Counted from the first letter of the stretch, positions 15,569-24,140 are shown. The stretch: 42,419 bases of DNA from Mesorhizobium sp. B2-7-1 (GCF_006440735.1 NZ_VFUA01000057.1:1-42419); one strand, 5' to 3'. Translations and numbers: made by a program. The notes: generated by a model from the letters alone, not told the origin.

Positions 15569-17308
15569 TCAGCCAGCTTTATGGCCGATAATGCGATTGG
15601 CGGCCGAAACAACGGCCTCGAGCGAGGCGGCGACTATGTTGGTGTTGATGCCGGCGCCGAACAGCTTGCCGCCCGGATACTCCATTTCGACATAGGAGAT
15701 CGCCGAGGCGTTGGAGCCGCGCTGCAAGGAATGCTCTGAATAGTCCAGCACCGACATGTCGACGCCGACATGGCGCGAAAGCGCATCGACAAAGCCGTCG
15801 ATCGGGCCGGTGCCCGAGCCGGTGATGGTCACTTCCTTGCCGTTGTCGATGATATCCGCTTCGACCATGCGCCGGCCCTTCACCTCGGTGTCGGGGTAGG
15901 TGCGATGGTCGAGGAACTTCAGCCGCGCGCCGGGCTGGTCGACATAGGTTTCGAGGAAGCGTTCGTGGATGCGCTTGACCGGCACTTCCTTGCCTTCCGC
16001 ATCGGTGATCGCCTGGATCGCCTGGCTGAACTCGATCTGCAGGTTGCGCGGCAAATTGAGGCCGTAGTCCGCCTGCAGCACATAGGCGATGCCGCCTTTG
16101 CCCGACTGCGAGTTGATGCGGATGATCGCCTCGTAGGTGCGGCCGACATCGGCCGGATCGATCGGCAGATAGGGCACTTCCCAGATTGGCGTGTTGGCCT
16201 TCTTCAGGGCCTTCATGCCCTTGTTGATGGCGTCCTGATGCGAGCCGGAGAAAGCCGTGTAGACCAGTTCGCCGACATAAGGATGGCGTTCCGGGATCTT
16301 CAGCTGGTTGGAATATTCGTAGACGTCCTTCATCCGGTTGATGTCGGAGCAGTCGAGCTCCGGATCGACGCCCTGGGTGAACATGTTGAGCGCCAGCGTG
16401 ACGATATCGACATTGCCGGTGCGCTCGCCATTGCCGAACAGCGTTCCCTCGACGCGGTCGGCGCCGGCCATCAGGCCGAGCTCGGTGGTGGCGATGCCGG
16501 TGCCGCGGTCGTTATGCGGATGCAGCGAGATGATCAGGTTCTCGCGGTTGTCGAGGTTGCGGCACATCCACTCGATGCGGTCGGCATAGACGTTGGGCGT
16601 CGACATCTCGACCGTCGAGGGCAGGTTGATGATCAGCTTGTTGTCAGCCGTCGGCTTCACGATCTCGGTGACGGCGTTGCAGATCTCCAGCGCGACGTCG
16701 AGCTCGGTGCCGGTGAAGCTTTCGGGCGAATATTCGAAGCGATAGCCGCCGCCGGCCTTGGCCGCCATGTCGGTGATCATCTTGGCGGCGTCGGTGGCGA
16801 TGCGCTTGATGCCGGCGACGTCCTTTTCGAAGACGACGCGGCGCTGCAATTCACTGGTCGAATTGTAGAAATGCACGATCGGGCGATGTGCGCCCGTCAG
16901 CGCCTCGAAGGTCCGCGTGATCAGCTCCGGCCGGCACTGCACCAGCACCTGGAGCGATACATCGCGCGGCACGCCGCCTTCCTCGATGCACCAGCGGGCG
17001 AAGTCGAAATCCGTCTGCGAGGCCGAGGGGAAGCCGATCTCGATTTCCTTGAAGCCCATGTCGATCAACAGCGCGAACATGCGCGCCTTGCGTTCATGCC
17101 CCATCGGATCGATCAGCGCCTGGTTGCCGTCGCGCAGGTCGACCGAGCACCAGATCGGCGCCTTGTCGATGATCTTGTTCGGCCAGGTGCGGTCGGTCAG
17201 GCCGACGGTCGGGTAGGATTGGTATTTGCGCGCCGCGTCCGGCATATGGCCGGCCGCGTGCTTGCCGGCTTCAGTCTCGCCGGCGCGGATTTCTTCTCGT
17301 GCGTTCAT
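15569..17308 (-). CDS. leuA: 2-isopropylmalate synthase
   Basis: 579 residues, the length of the longer LeuA type. The HMGL-like TIM barrel has VDLRDGNQALIDPM near residue 56 and the metal ligands in SLHPHNDRGTG; the C-terminal allosteric domain contains EVTITGSGTGPIDGFVDAL, where leucine binds. The enzyme condenses acetyl-CoA with 2-oxoisovalerate, the first committed step of leucine synthesis, in the cytoplasm. The ATG has GGAGAAGAGA upstream. A 39-codon leucine-rich leader peptide ends 145 bases before the start, so the gene is probably controlled by both feedback inhibition and attenuation. Confidence 0.96.
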   Translation of the reverse strand: MNAREEIRAGETEAGKHAAGHMPDAARKYQSYPTVGLTDRTWPNKIIDKAPIWCSVDLRDGNQALIDPMGHERKARMFALLIDMGFKEIEIGFPSASQTDFDFARWCIEEGGVPRDVSLQVLVQCRPELITRTFEALTGAHRPIVHFYNSTSELQRRVVFEKDVAGIKRIATDAAKMITDMAAKAGGGYRFEYSPESFTGTELDVALEICNAVTEIVKPTADNKLIINLPSTVEMSTPNVYADRIEWMCRNLDNRENLIISLHPHNDRGTGIATTELGLMAGADRVEGTLFGNGERTGNVDIVTLALNMFTQGVDPELDCSDINRMKDVYEYSNQLKIPERHPYVGELVYTAFSGSHQDAINKGMKALKKANTPIWEVPYLPIDPADVGRTYEAIIRINSQSGKGGIAYVLQADYGLNLPRNLQIEFSQAIQAITDAEGKEVPVKRIHERFLETYVDQPGARLKFLDHRTYPDTEVKGRRMVEADIIDNGKEVTITGSGTGPIDGFVDALSRHVGVDMSVLDYSEHSLQRGSNASAISYVEMEYPGGKLFGAGINTNIVAASLEAVVSAANRIIGHKAG

Positions 17309-17405
17309 CGTCTCTTCTCCGGGCGGCTCGCATGTTCGCCTTGGGCGGATTGATGGCGAGCGTCGCCTCTACCAGAATTTCGTTCGCTTGATTATGACTT
17401 TAGCC

Positions 17406-17454
17406 AAGGAGCATACGCCTGAGGGCGGCTGGTACCGACCGCCGGGCGCTCCTT
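17406..17454 (-). promoter_or_regulatory. Putative leuA leader stem-loop
   Basis: In the transcript just after the leader peptide stop, AAGGAGC pairs with GCTCCTT (plus-strand 17448-17454 and 17406-17412), with an inner GGCGG/CCGCC pair (17439-17443 and 17424-17428). The hairpin is strong but no U-run follows it, so it is not a textbook terminator. It could be an antiterminator, or control translation of leuA. This is inference from base pairing by eye. Confidence 0.5.
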
Positions 17455-17573
17455 CAGCGAACCCGGCGATCGCCGATAAGGCCGAGAAGAAGCAGGGTCG
17501 AGGCGAGCGCGCGCGCGGTCTCGCCGGCAAAGCCGGTGCGAGAGGAAGCGACGGAGCGGACGCGCGTGGTCAT
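17454..17573 (-). CDS. Leucine-rich leader peptide upstream of leuA
   Basis: A 39-codon frame, ATG at 17573 to TGA at 17454, on the same strand as leuA. Its C-terminal part reads ALASTLLLLGLIG, with a CTG CTT CTT CTC run of four adjacent leucine codons plus a further CTT and an ATC, the expected design of a leu operon attenuation peptide. The start has only a weak AAGAGA ribosome site. Stop is followed at once by a strong hairpin. I have not seen this annotated; function is inferred from position and composition. Confidence 0.65.
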   Translation of the reverse strand: MTTRVRSVASSRTGFAGETARALASTLLLLGLIGDRRVR

Positions 17574-17622
17574 GGCGGTTCTCTTACAGGAGCGGTCATC
17601 GGGAGGCAAGTGCCGGCCAGGC

Positions 17623-17735
17623 CGCGCTCAACGCGCTTCATATCGAAATGGAATCGAGCGACGCGCTTTAAGCCTTTGGTTTTATGCATGTCGTTTCCCA
17701 AAAGCGCTGCACACTTTGGGCGACATGCATTAGCG
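17623..17735. repeat. RIME-like intergenic palindromic repeat, copy 2
   Basis: Same family as the element at the window start. Core arms ATGCATGTCG (17684-17693) and CGACATGCAT (17721-17730), flanked by GACGCGC…TTAAG on the left and TTAGCG on the right. It sits between the divergent leuA leader and the ATP-grasp gene, about 75 bases before the latter's start, so here it lies in a promoter region and not at a gene end. Confidence 0.75.
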
Positions 17736-17810
17736 CCGGCTCTTCCCCGCATCGGGCAAATGCGCCACACTCGCCCGACGCGGTCCATAGTGCTCCGGGG
17801 GAGGTCGTAC

Positions 17811-18977
17811 ATGAATTTCGTGTTCTTCTCGCCGCATTTCCCGGCCAACGGCGCCGATTTTTGCGACCGGCTGAAGAAGGCCGGCGCCACCGTGCTCGGC
17901 ATCGGCGATGCGCCTTACGAGACCTTGAACAGCAAGCTGAAGCCGGCGCTGTCGGAATATTACCGCATCTCCGACATGGAAGATTACGATGCCGTGTTCA
18001 GGGCGATGGGCCACTTCATCCACAAATGGGGCCGCATCGACCGCTTCGAGTCGCTCAACGAGCATTGGCTGGAGCTCGAGGCCAACATCCGCACCGACTT
18101 CAACATCTACGGCACCAAGCTCGACTTCGTGAAGAATCTGAAGCGCAAGAGCCGCATGCGCGCCTTCTTCCGCAAGAGCGGCGTCGAGACCATTCCGCAG
18201 CGCAAATGCTCCGACCGCGCCGGCGCCATGACCTTCATCCGCCGTGTCGGCTATCCGGTGGTCGTCAAGCCGGATTCGGGCTCCGGTGCCTCGAACACCT
18301 TCAAGATCTCCAACGCCAGGGAGCTCGACCAGTTCTTCAGGGACAAGCCGGAGGGCGTCACCTTCGTCATGGAGCAGTTCATAGAGGGGCTGGTGGTGAC
18401 CTTCGACGGGCTGGTCAACCGCGACGGCGAGGTGGTGCTGGCGGCCAGCCACCGCTACGACCAGAGCATCATGGAGGCGGTCAACCACGACCGCCACATG
18501 AGCTATACCTGCTTCCCCGAGATCGGCCCGCAGGTCGGGGAGGCGGGGCGCAAGATACTCAAGGCGTTCGACGTGCGCGAGCGCTTCTTCCACATCGAGC
18601 TGTTCGAAACCAAGGACGAGCGCGTCATCGCGCTCGAGGTCAACATGCGCCCGCCCGGCGCCTGGATGACGGACGCCATCAACTACACGTTCGACATCGA
18701 CGTCTATGCCGCATGGGCCGACATGGTGGTCAAGGACGCGGCCGGCGGCCCTTACAAGGGCAAGTATTTCACCGCCTATGCCAGCCGCAAACGCCATATC
18801 GGCTATTTGCACAGCCATGCGGACGTGCTAGCCGCCCACGGCGACAAGATCGTCCATCACCAGGCCATCGAAGAGGTCTTCAGCCGCGCCATGGGCAATT
18901 ACGCCTACCAGATGCGTTCGAAGGATCAGAAGGCGTTGCGCCAGGCGGTCGACTATATCCACGCGGAAAAGGCCTGA
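17811..18977 (+). CDS. ATP-grasp ligase, carboxylate-amine ligase-like
   Basis: 388 residues. The ATP-grasp core shows VVVKPDSGSGASNTFKI (nucleotide-binding loop), FVMEQFIEGLVVTFDG and ALEVNMRPPGAWMTDAINY (magnesium-binding Glu-x-Asn). Such enzymes join a carboxylate to an amine or thiol through an acyl-phosphate; the substrates are unknown. The start is the ATG at 17811 with GGGGGAGG upstream; the frame is open much further up, but that part crosses the repeat and is not coding. It leads an operon with an esterase (4 bases later) and an NTF2-like protein. No peptide-precursor gene is visible next to it. Confidence 0.88.
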   Translation: MNFVFFSPHFPANGADFCDRLKKAGATVLGIGDAPYETLNSKLKPALSEYYRISDMEDYDAVFRAMGHFIHKWGRIDRFESLNEHWLELEANIRTDFNIYGTKLDFVKNLKRKSRMRAFFRKSGVETIPQRKCSDRAGAMTFIRRVGYPVVVKPDSGSGASNTFKISNARELDQFFRDKPEGVTFVMEQFIEGLVVTFDGLVNRDGEVVLAASHRYDQSIMEAVNHDRHMSYTCFPEIGPQVGEAGRKILKAFDVRERFFHIELFETKDERVIALEVNMRPPGAWMTDAINYTFDIDVYAAWADMVVKDAAGGPYKGKYFTAYASRKRHIGYLHSHADVLAAHGDKIVHHQAIEEVFSRAMGNYAYQMRSKDQKALRQAVDYIHAEKA

Positions 18978-18981
18978 GCCG

Positions 18982-19758
18982 ATGGACGTCTCCTACCACA
19001 AGGGCCATGCCCGCAATCTCGGCCGCGACATGGAATACAAGCGCTACGGCCATGCCGGGCGGCCGGTGGTGGTGTTCCCGACCTCGCAGGGGCGGTTCTA
19101 CCAGTTCGAGGATTCGGGCGGGGTTGGCGCGCTCGCCGACTTCATCGATACCGGCCGCATTCAATTGTTCACGCTCGACGGCATCGATTCAGAGTCCTTC
19201 TTCAACAAGCAAGCCGATGCGGCGCATCGCATCGCCCGCCACGAGGCCTATTTCCGCTATGTGCGCGAGGAAGCGCTGCCGGAGCTGCAGGCGGTCGCCG
19301 CCAAGGCCAATGGCGGCCGCGCCTTGAAGCCGCTGTTCTGCGGCTGCTCGATGGGCGGCTACCACTCGTCGAACTTCGTCTTCCGCTTTCCGGAGCTGGC
19401 AAGCGGCGTGATCTCGCTGTCCGGCGTCTATTCGGCCCGCGACTTCTTCGGCCGGACGCTTGAAGGCAACATCTATTTCAACTCGCCGCTCGACTATCTG
19501 CCCGGCATCGTCGACCAGAAGCTGCTCGGGCGGCTCAGGGCGCTGCGGCTGATCTTCTGCTGCGGGCAGGGCGCCTGGGAAGAGCGCATGCTTGTCGAAA
19601 CACGCGAGCTGGAGCAGGTGCTGCGCGACAAATCCATTCCCGCCTGGGTCGACTATTGGGGCGGCGACGTCAGCCATGACTGGCCGTGGTGGCACAAGCA
19701 GCTTGTTTACTTCTTCGGCCGCTGGCTGGATGAAGATCTGATGCACAGGTTGGACTGA
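18982..19758 (+). CDS. Esterase-family alpha/beta hydrolase paired with ATP-grasp
   Basis: 258 residues of the PF00756-type esterase (EstD/mycolyltransferase-like) fold. The nucleophile is S123 in CGCSMGGYHSSN, with aspartate/histidine candidates in DYWGGDVSHDWPWWHKQL. No signal peptide is seen, so it acts in the cytoplasm. It starts 4 bases after the ATP-grasp stop and its own stop overlaps the next start by one base, so translation is probably coupled. Together with the ligase it could form and break or release an acyl conjugate; this is inference. Pairs of this kind recur in proteobacteria, without a function I can name. Confidence 0.85.
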   Translation: MDVSYHKGHARNLGRDMEYKRYGHAGRPVVVFPTSQGRFYQFEDSGGVGALADFIDTGRIQLFTLDGIDSESFFNKQADAAHRIARHEAYFRYVREEALPELQAVAAKANGGRALKPLFCGCSMGGYHSSNFVFRFPELASGVISLSGVYSARDFFGRTLEGNIYFNSPLDYLPGIVDQKLLGRLRALRLIFCCGQGAWEERMLVETRELEQVLRDKSIPAWVDYWGGDVSHDWPWWHKQLVYFFGRWLDEDLMHRLD

Positions 19759-20072
19759 TGACCACGCCCGGCCCGATCCGCCGCTTTGTCGAAGCCACTA
19801 ACGTCGGCGATAGCGAAGCCTTTCTGGACACATTCACCGAGAAGGCTTTCCTCAGCGATTGGGGTCGCGATTTCCATGGCCGCGATGGAGTCGCGCGGTG
19901 GAACCAGTCGGACAATATCGGCGTGCAGTCCAATCTTCGCATCGTTCGTCTCGCGCAGCGCGACGGCGTCTACCATGCCCGCGTCGCGGTGACGGGCAAC
20001 GGTTTCAACGGCGAGGGCGACATGGCCTTCACGCTCGATGGCGACCGGATCGCAAGCCTGGTCATCAGCTGA
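19758..20072 (+). CDS. NTF2-like (SnoaL-type) small protein
   Basis: 104 residues with the cone-shaped NTF2 fold signature: IRRFVEATNVGDSEAFLDTF helix, WGRDFHGRDGVARWNQ, and beta strands ending GDRIASLVIS. These proteins are small-molecule isomerases/hydrolases or binding proteins. ATG overlaps the esterase TGA by one base, which marks it as the third gene of the ATP-grasp/esterase operon. Catalytic residues cannot be assigned. Confidence 0.82.
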   Translation: MTTPGPIRRFVEATNVGDSEAFLDTFTEKAFLSDWGRDFHGRDGVARWNQSDNIGVQSNLRIVRLAQRDGVYHARVAVTGNGFNGEGDMAFTLDGDRIASLVIS

Positions 20073-20097
20073 AATCGGAAGTGCCATGGCGCGCGCC

Positions 20098-20180
20098 ACG
20101 TCAGCCAGTCGTGATGTCCGCGTGGTTATAAGGTCACCGCGCGCGACAGGCCGGAGGCGGCGCGCGGCTTTGGCTGACGT
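20098..20180. terminator. Long-stem hairpin between convergent genes
   Basis: A perfect 10-bp stem ACGTCAGCCA (20098-20107) with TGGCTGACGT (20171-20180), enclosing GC-rich sub-hairpins (GCGCGCG). It lies between the NTF2-like gene and the MFS gene, which converge. No T-run is present. Confidence 0.45.
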
Positions 20181-21715
20181 CAGCCTTCCTGGCAGGCCGG
20201 GATAGGAGCGACGTCTTGTTCCGGCGCCGATCCACGGCGCAGGCCGAGAAAGACGACGATGGCGGTCAGCACGGTAATCGTCGCCAGCACGACGAGCAGC
20301 CTGTCGAAAGCCGTCTCGTAAGCCTGGAGCAGGGCACCGGCGTCGGCCAAGTGCAGATGTTGCGCCGTTCCCGCGATATTGCCTGTTGCCAGCAGTTGCG
20401 CTGCCGCGGCCGCTTCTGCGGGCGAGGCCAGCCCTTGAGCGCCGAGTTGCGCGGCGATGAAGCCCGACAGGGTCGCCATGACGATCGCCAGCGCCACGCC
20501 CTCGCTGGCGACGCGGGTCGTGTTGAAGATGCCGACCGCCATGCCGGCGCGCTCCTTCGGCACGACGCTCACGGCAAGTCCGTCCATCAGCCCCCAGGGA
20601 AAGGCGATGCCGATGCCGATCAGGATCAGCGGGGCCACCAGCGCGCTGTCCGCCGCAGACACTTGGCTCAGCCAGACAAGGCCGGCGGCCGCGACGAGCA
20701 GGCCGACACCGCAGATCGTCGCCGGGGCGATCCAGCGCGCCGCCTGGCCGGCCAGCAGCGGCAGGACCAGCAGCGGCCCGGAGAGGCAGATCATCAATTG
20801 CCCGGCCTTGATCTCGCTCATCCCCTCGATGCCGATGAAGCGGATCGGCAGGAGCACGAGCAGGACGACGAAGGCATAGGCGGGTGCCGCGGCCAGGAAT
20901 TGCACGCCGACGAAACGCGGGAAGCGAAACAGCGTCAGGTCCAGCATCGGCCGGCGCGCACGCCGCTCGACAATGACGAAGGCGGCGAAGAAGATGGCAG
21001 CCACGCCGAGAAGCGCGATGACGAGGAGATCGGCCCAGCCGTTCTGCGGCGCCTGCAGCACGCCGCTGGTCAGGGCGGCAAGCGCGATGGTGAAGGTGGC
21101 GGCCCCCACCCAGTCGAGCCCGATCGCATCCGGGTCGCGCGATTCGGTGATGGTGCGCAGGCCAAGCGCCGCGGCGGCAACGCCAAGCACCGCCACCAAG
21201 ACAAAGATCGCGCGCCAGCCGAAAGCGTCGATGAGCAGGCCCGACGCGACAGGGCCGAAGGCAAGGCCAATGCCGAAGCTGGTGCCGAGGAAGCTGAAGG
21301 CGCGCAGACGCGCTTGCCCATCGAATTCCTGGGCAAGGGCGGAGGCGCCGCCTGCGAAGGCGGCAGCGCCGCCTATGCCCTGCAGGGCTCTGAACAAATC
21401 GAACCAGACGATGTCCGACGCCAGCATGCAGCCCAGCGCGGCAAGGAGATAGGCGGCGAGGCCGACGAGGAATATCCGCTTGCGGCCATGGTTGTCCGCC
21501 AGCGCTCCGGCCGCCATCAGGCCGGCGCCGAAGGTCAGCATGAAGGCATTGGTCACCCAATTGAGCGCGAGCGGACTGCCGCCGAGATCGGCGGCAATGC
21601 GCGACAGCGCCACGGCCGGGCCGGTGAAGCTCAACGGCATCGTCATGGCGGCAAGGCAAACCGACAGCAGCACGAGCCATCTGCCGGCCGGGCCGGTTCT
21701 GGTCATCAAAGTCAT
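20180..21715 (-). CDS. MFS transporter, DHA2-type drug efflux
   Basis: 511 residues with about 14 hydrophobic helices, the size of the 14-TM DHA2 drug:proton antiporters. The loop-2 motif appears as GALADNHGRKRIFL, and GTSFGIGLAFGPVASGLLID matches antiporter motif C. I start at MTLMTRTGPAGRW (ATG 21715, AGGGA upstream) and drop a 38-codon upstream extension. The neighbouring LysR gene is transcribed divergently, a common arrangement for substrate-induced efflux pumps. Confidence 0.9.
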   Translation of the reverse strand: MTLMTRTGPAGRWLVLLSVCLAAMTMPLSFTGPAVALSRIAADLGGSPLALNWVTNAFMLTFGAGLMAAGALADNHGRKRIFLVGLAAYLLAALGCMLASDIVWFDLFRALQGIGGAAAFAGGASALAQEFDGQARLRAFSFLGTSFGIGLAFGPVASGLLIDAFGWRAIFVLVAVLGVAAAALGLRTITESRDPDAIGLDWVGAATFTIALAALTSGVLQAPQNGWADLLVIALLGVAAIFFAAFVIVERRARRPMLDLTLFRFPRFVGVQFLAAAPAYAFVVLLVLLPIRFIGIEGMSEIKAGQLMICLSGPLLVLPLLAGQAARWIAPATICGVGLLVAAAGLVWLSQVSAADSALVAPLILIGIGIAFPWGLMDGLAVSVVPKERAGMAVGIFNTTRVASEGVALAIVMATLSGFIAAQLGAQGLASPAEAAAAAQLLATGNIAGTAQHLHLADAGALLQAYETAFDRLLVVLATITVLTAIVVFLGLRRGSAPEQDVAPIPACQEG

Positions 21716-21862
21716 GATTTTCCCTATCTGAGGCGGGGTTTGCCGGCGGCCGCTGACTGGCGGCGCCGATCGCAACGACAAGATAGGGCGGCGACATTTC
21801 CGGCAAAATGGTATTAGATATCCGATCATCTCGGACTAAAACGCTCGAATAGGTCCTACGCC
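21716..21862. promoter_or_regulatory. Divergent MFS/LysR promoter region
   Basis: 147 bases, AT-richer than surroundings near 21808-21850. A short dyad AGAT-N8-ATCT (21816-21831) fits the kind of T-N11-A related site bound by LysR proteins, and is placed for control of both genes. The assignment is tentative. Confidence 0.4.
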
Positions 21863-22750
21863 ATGGATCGTCTCAACGGCCTTCTGGCTTTCGCCCGCAC
21901 CGCCGAGCTCGGCAGTTTCGTCGCCGCCGGACGGGCGCTCGGCATCTCCGCCTCGGCCGTCGGCAAGAGCGTCGCCCGGCTCGAGCACGAGCTCGGCGTG
22001 CGGCTCCTGCAGCGCAGCACGCGACGAATAGGCCTGACGGAGGAGGGAAAGCTGTTCAACGAACGGGTGCGCCGCATCCTCGACGATATCGACGACGCGG
22101 AGGCGATGCTGTCGCGGACGCGTGAAACGCCGCATGGCCGGCTACGCATCTCGACCCCGATCGTCACCTATCACCTGCTTTTGCCGGTGCTGTCGGAGTT
22201 CATGGCGCGATACCCGGAGATCGAGCTCGACATCGATTTCAACGATCGCATCGTCGACGTCATCGAAGAGGGCATCGACGTCGCGATCCGCAGCGGCGAG
22301 CTACCCGATTCACGGCTGGTGTCGAGGCCGGTTGCGCCCTTTCGCATGATCTTGTGCGCCGCCTCGTCCTATCTCGATCGGCATGGCACGCCCGGCACGC
22401 CGGCGGATCTGGCGGCGCATTTCGGCATTCATTTCCGCTTTCTCAACAGCGGCCGGCTGCTCAACTGGCCGTTCATCACCGGAAGCGCCGCGCCGCAGAT
22501 CCGCTCGATGCTGACCTGCAACAACATGGAGGCGCTGAAGGGCGCGACGCTTGCCGGTCTCGGCATCGCCTGCATGCCCGATTTCCTGGTGCGCGAGGCG
22601 CTGCATGACGGCAGGCTGCGCACCGTGCTCGAAGACCATGTGGACGGCCGCGGCCAGTTCCGCATGCTGTGGCCGTCCAATCGCCACCTCTCGCCAAAGG
22701 TCCGCGTCTTCGTCGATTTCCTGCCCGAGCGGCTTGCGGTCGGGCGATAG
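21863..22750 (+). CDS. LysR-family transcriptional regulator
   Basis: 295 residues. N-terminal winged helix (MDRLNGLLAFARTAELGSF, SASAVGKSVARLEHELGV, LLQRSTRRIGLTEEG) and a C-terminal effector domain beginning at GRLRISTPIVTYH. It most resembles the AaeR/CrgA-like group that often controls adjacent MFS pumps. The gene is divergent from the DHA2-type pump, its likely target; the inducer is unknown. A weak AGGT ribosome site precedes the ATG. Confidence 0.9.
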   Translation: MDRLNGLLAFARTAELGSFVAAGRALGISASAVGKSVARLEHELGVRLLQRSTRRIGLTEEGKLFNERVRRILDDIDDAEAMLSRTRETPHGRLRISTPIVTYHLLLPVLSEFMARYPEIELDIDFNDRIVDVIEEGIDVAIRSGELPDSRLVSRPVAPFRMILCAASSYLDRHGTPGTPADLAAHFGIHFRFLNSGRLLNWPFITGSAAPQIRSMLTCNNMEALKGATLAGLGIACMPDFLVREALHDGRLRTVLEDHVDGRGQFRMLWPSNRHLSPKVRVFVDFLPERLAVGR

Positions 22751-22754
22751 GTCT

Positions 22755-23519
22755 TCAGTAGGTCGTGCGTCCGCCCGAGAGGTCGAAGGTCGCGCCGGTG
22801 GTGAAGGAATTCTCGTCCGACAGCATGAAGATGACCATGGCGGCGGCCTCTTCGATCTCGACGAAGCGGCCGCGCGGCACTTTGCCGAGCATATAGGCGA
22901 CCTGAGCTTCGGTGAGCTGTTCAAGGATGCGGGTGCGGGCGGGCGAAGGCGTCAGCGCGTTGACGGCGATGTCCTGGCCGGCAAGCTCCTTGCCGAGCGA
23001 CTTGGTCAAGGCCAGCACGCCGGCTTTTGCAGCGGAATAGGCGGCGGCATTCGGATTGCCTTCCTTGCCGGCCACTGAAGAGATGTTGACGATGCGGCCG
23101 TAGTTGCGCGCGACCATGCCAGGCACCAGGCGCTTGCAGCAGTAGAAGACGCCGTTGAGGTCGATATCGACGATCTGCCGCCAGGCGGCGGGGTCGTAAT
23201 CCACCACGGTCGCCGCCGGCCCGGCAATGCCGGCATTGTTGACGAGGAGATCGACGGGACCGAGTGTCCGCTCGGTCTGGCTGGCGGCGCGATCGACGGC
23301 CTCGATCTGCGACTGGTCGCACAGGATGGCCTCCACCCGGCCGGGCGAAGCGAGGTCGGCGACGGCCCTGGCCATCGCGGCATGGTCGACGTCCCAGATG
23401 GCGACGCCCGCACCCGACGACAACAGGCGTCGCGCGACCGCAAGGCCGATGCCTTGCGCGCCGCCGGTCACCACGGCGACGCGGCCAGACAGATCGACGG
23501 CGTTCAAACGGCGGCTCAT
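22755..23519 (-). CDS. SDR oxidoreductase (3-oxoacyl-ACP reductase-like)
   Basis: 254 residues of classical SDR fold: TGGAQGIG, NNAGIAG, the catalytic S-x12-YSAAK and a final DLSGGRTTY. The acidic residue in AIWDVD suggests NAD preference. The closest class in general form is sugar or 3-oxoacyl reductases such as L-rhamnose or fucose dehydrogenases, but the substrate cannot be fixed. The ATG at 23519 has GGGGAA upstream. It is convergent with the LysR gene, only 4 bases apart. Confidence 0.88.
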   Translation of the reverse strand: MSRRLNAVDLSGRVAVVTGGAQGIGLAVARRLLSSGAGVAIWDVDHAAMARAVADLASPGRVEAILCDQSQIEAVDRAASQTERTLGPVDLLVNNAGIAGPAATVVDYDPAAWRQIVDIDLNGVFYCCKRLVPGMVARNYGRIVNISSVAGKEGNPNAAAYSAAKAGVLALTKSLGKELAGQDIAVNALTPSPARTRILEQLTEAQVAYMLGKVPRGRFVEIEEAAAMVIFMLSDENSFTTGATFDLSGGRTTY

Positions 23520-23541
23520 AGGCAATTCCCCTTGTTTGCCT

Positions 23542-23642
23542 AGAGCAATTCAGCATCCCGACAGGATTGCTGACCTGCTCTAATTTTCTGTTTTTACGCA
23601 ATTCCGGATGGAAAACCGCCGAACACTTTCCTGGAATTGCTT
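23542..23642. repeat. GCAATTCC-family palindromic repeat, divergent copy
   Basis: Core arms GCAATTCC (23598-23605) and GGAATTGC (23633-23640) with GGAAAACCG…ACACTTTCCT between them. A preceding AGAGCA…TGCTCT dyad makes the copy a mosaic. It is more diverged than the copies at 25877-25948 and 42344-42415. Confidence 0.7.
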
Positions 23643-23662
23643 CGGGCACTGGATAGCCCGGA

Positions 23663-23786
23663 TCAGGCCCTGACGTTTCGCGCCACCAGCTTGGCTACGC
23701 TTGGCCCAATGAGCAGCACCACCAGGAAGCGCGCCGACTGCAGCGCCATGACGAAGGAGATGTCGACGTTCTGCGGATCTCCGGCC
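23663..23786 (-). pseudogene. Probable C-terminal remnant of an AbrB-type membrane protein
   Basis: A minus-strand frame ending at TGA 23663-23665 encodes about 40 residues including VDISFVMALQSARFLVV and LLIGPSVAKLVARNV, which read like the last transmembrane helix and tail of the membrane AbrB family (COG3180-like). Upstream in the same frame the similarity stops and no start is found, so only a 3' fragment remains. The identification rests on memory of the family and is uncertain. Confidence 0.35.
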
Positions 23787-24140
23787 AAGGAGAACCTGGG
23801 CGGAGGCTGGTGCCGTCCAGGAAGGGGGATAGCGGGAAAAATGGAAACGATGACAGGAACGGCGCACCCAAGCGGCCGCTCGCATGAAGAGCTTCAAAGT
23901 CGAAACCAAGCGCCCCCCGCCCGTTTCAAGTGCTCTTTCGGGGTTATCCTGCCTGGATAGGCCTGAATGGCCAGTCGTCAAATGACGACGGTGAGCGGCA
24001 AAATCGCGGTCTTGCGAGACAATACGAGGCCGTTGCTGCCGAGATGCAACAGGCGCGAGCGGGTGCCCTGGAGGTCTACCGACAATGGCGATGTCGCAGA
24101 GCCGCGACCCGGCTCGGCGAGTGTCGAGAGTTCGAGGAGG

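Larger units (their letters stand above)
23520..24140. other. Gene-poor stretch of about 620 bases
   Basis: No intact gene is supported here. It contains an AGAGCA/TGCTCT dyad (23542-23580), a GCAATTCC-family repeat, a likely degraded C-terminal fragment of a membrane protein (23663-23786), and about 350 bases between 23790 and 24140 where I see no feature. It looks like a decayed locus. Confidence 0.6.

Noticed and set aside
15770..17353. Long plus-strand open frame of 527 codons
   Set aside because: Fully antisense to leuA; its Asp/Arg/Val-rich composition is the usual mirror of a high-GC coding gene.
17226..17810. N-terminal extension of the ATP-grasp protein
   Set aside because: It overlaps the leuA leader and the palindromic repeat; the ATG at 17811 has an excellent ribosome site.
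20216..21817. Plus-strand open frame of 533 codons
   Set aside because: Antisense to the MFS transporter, with a His/Asp/Arg-rich low-complexity product.
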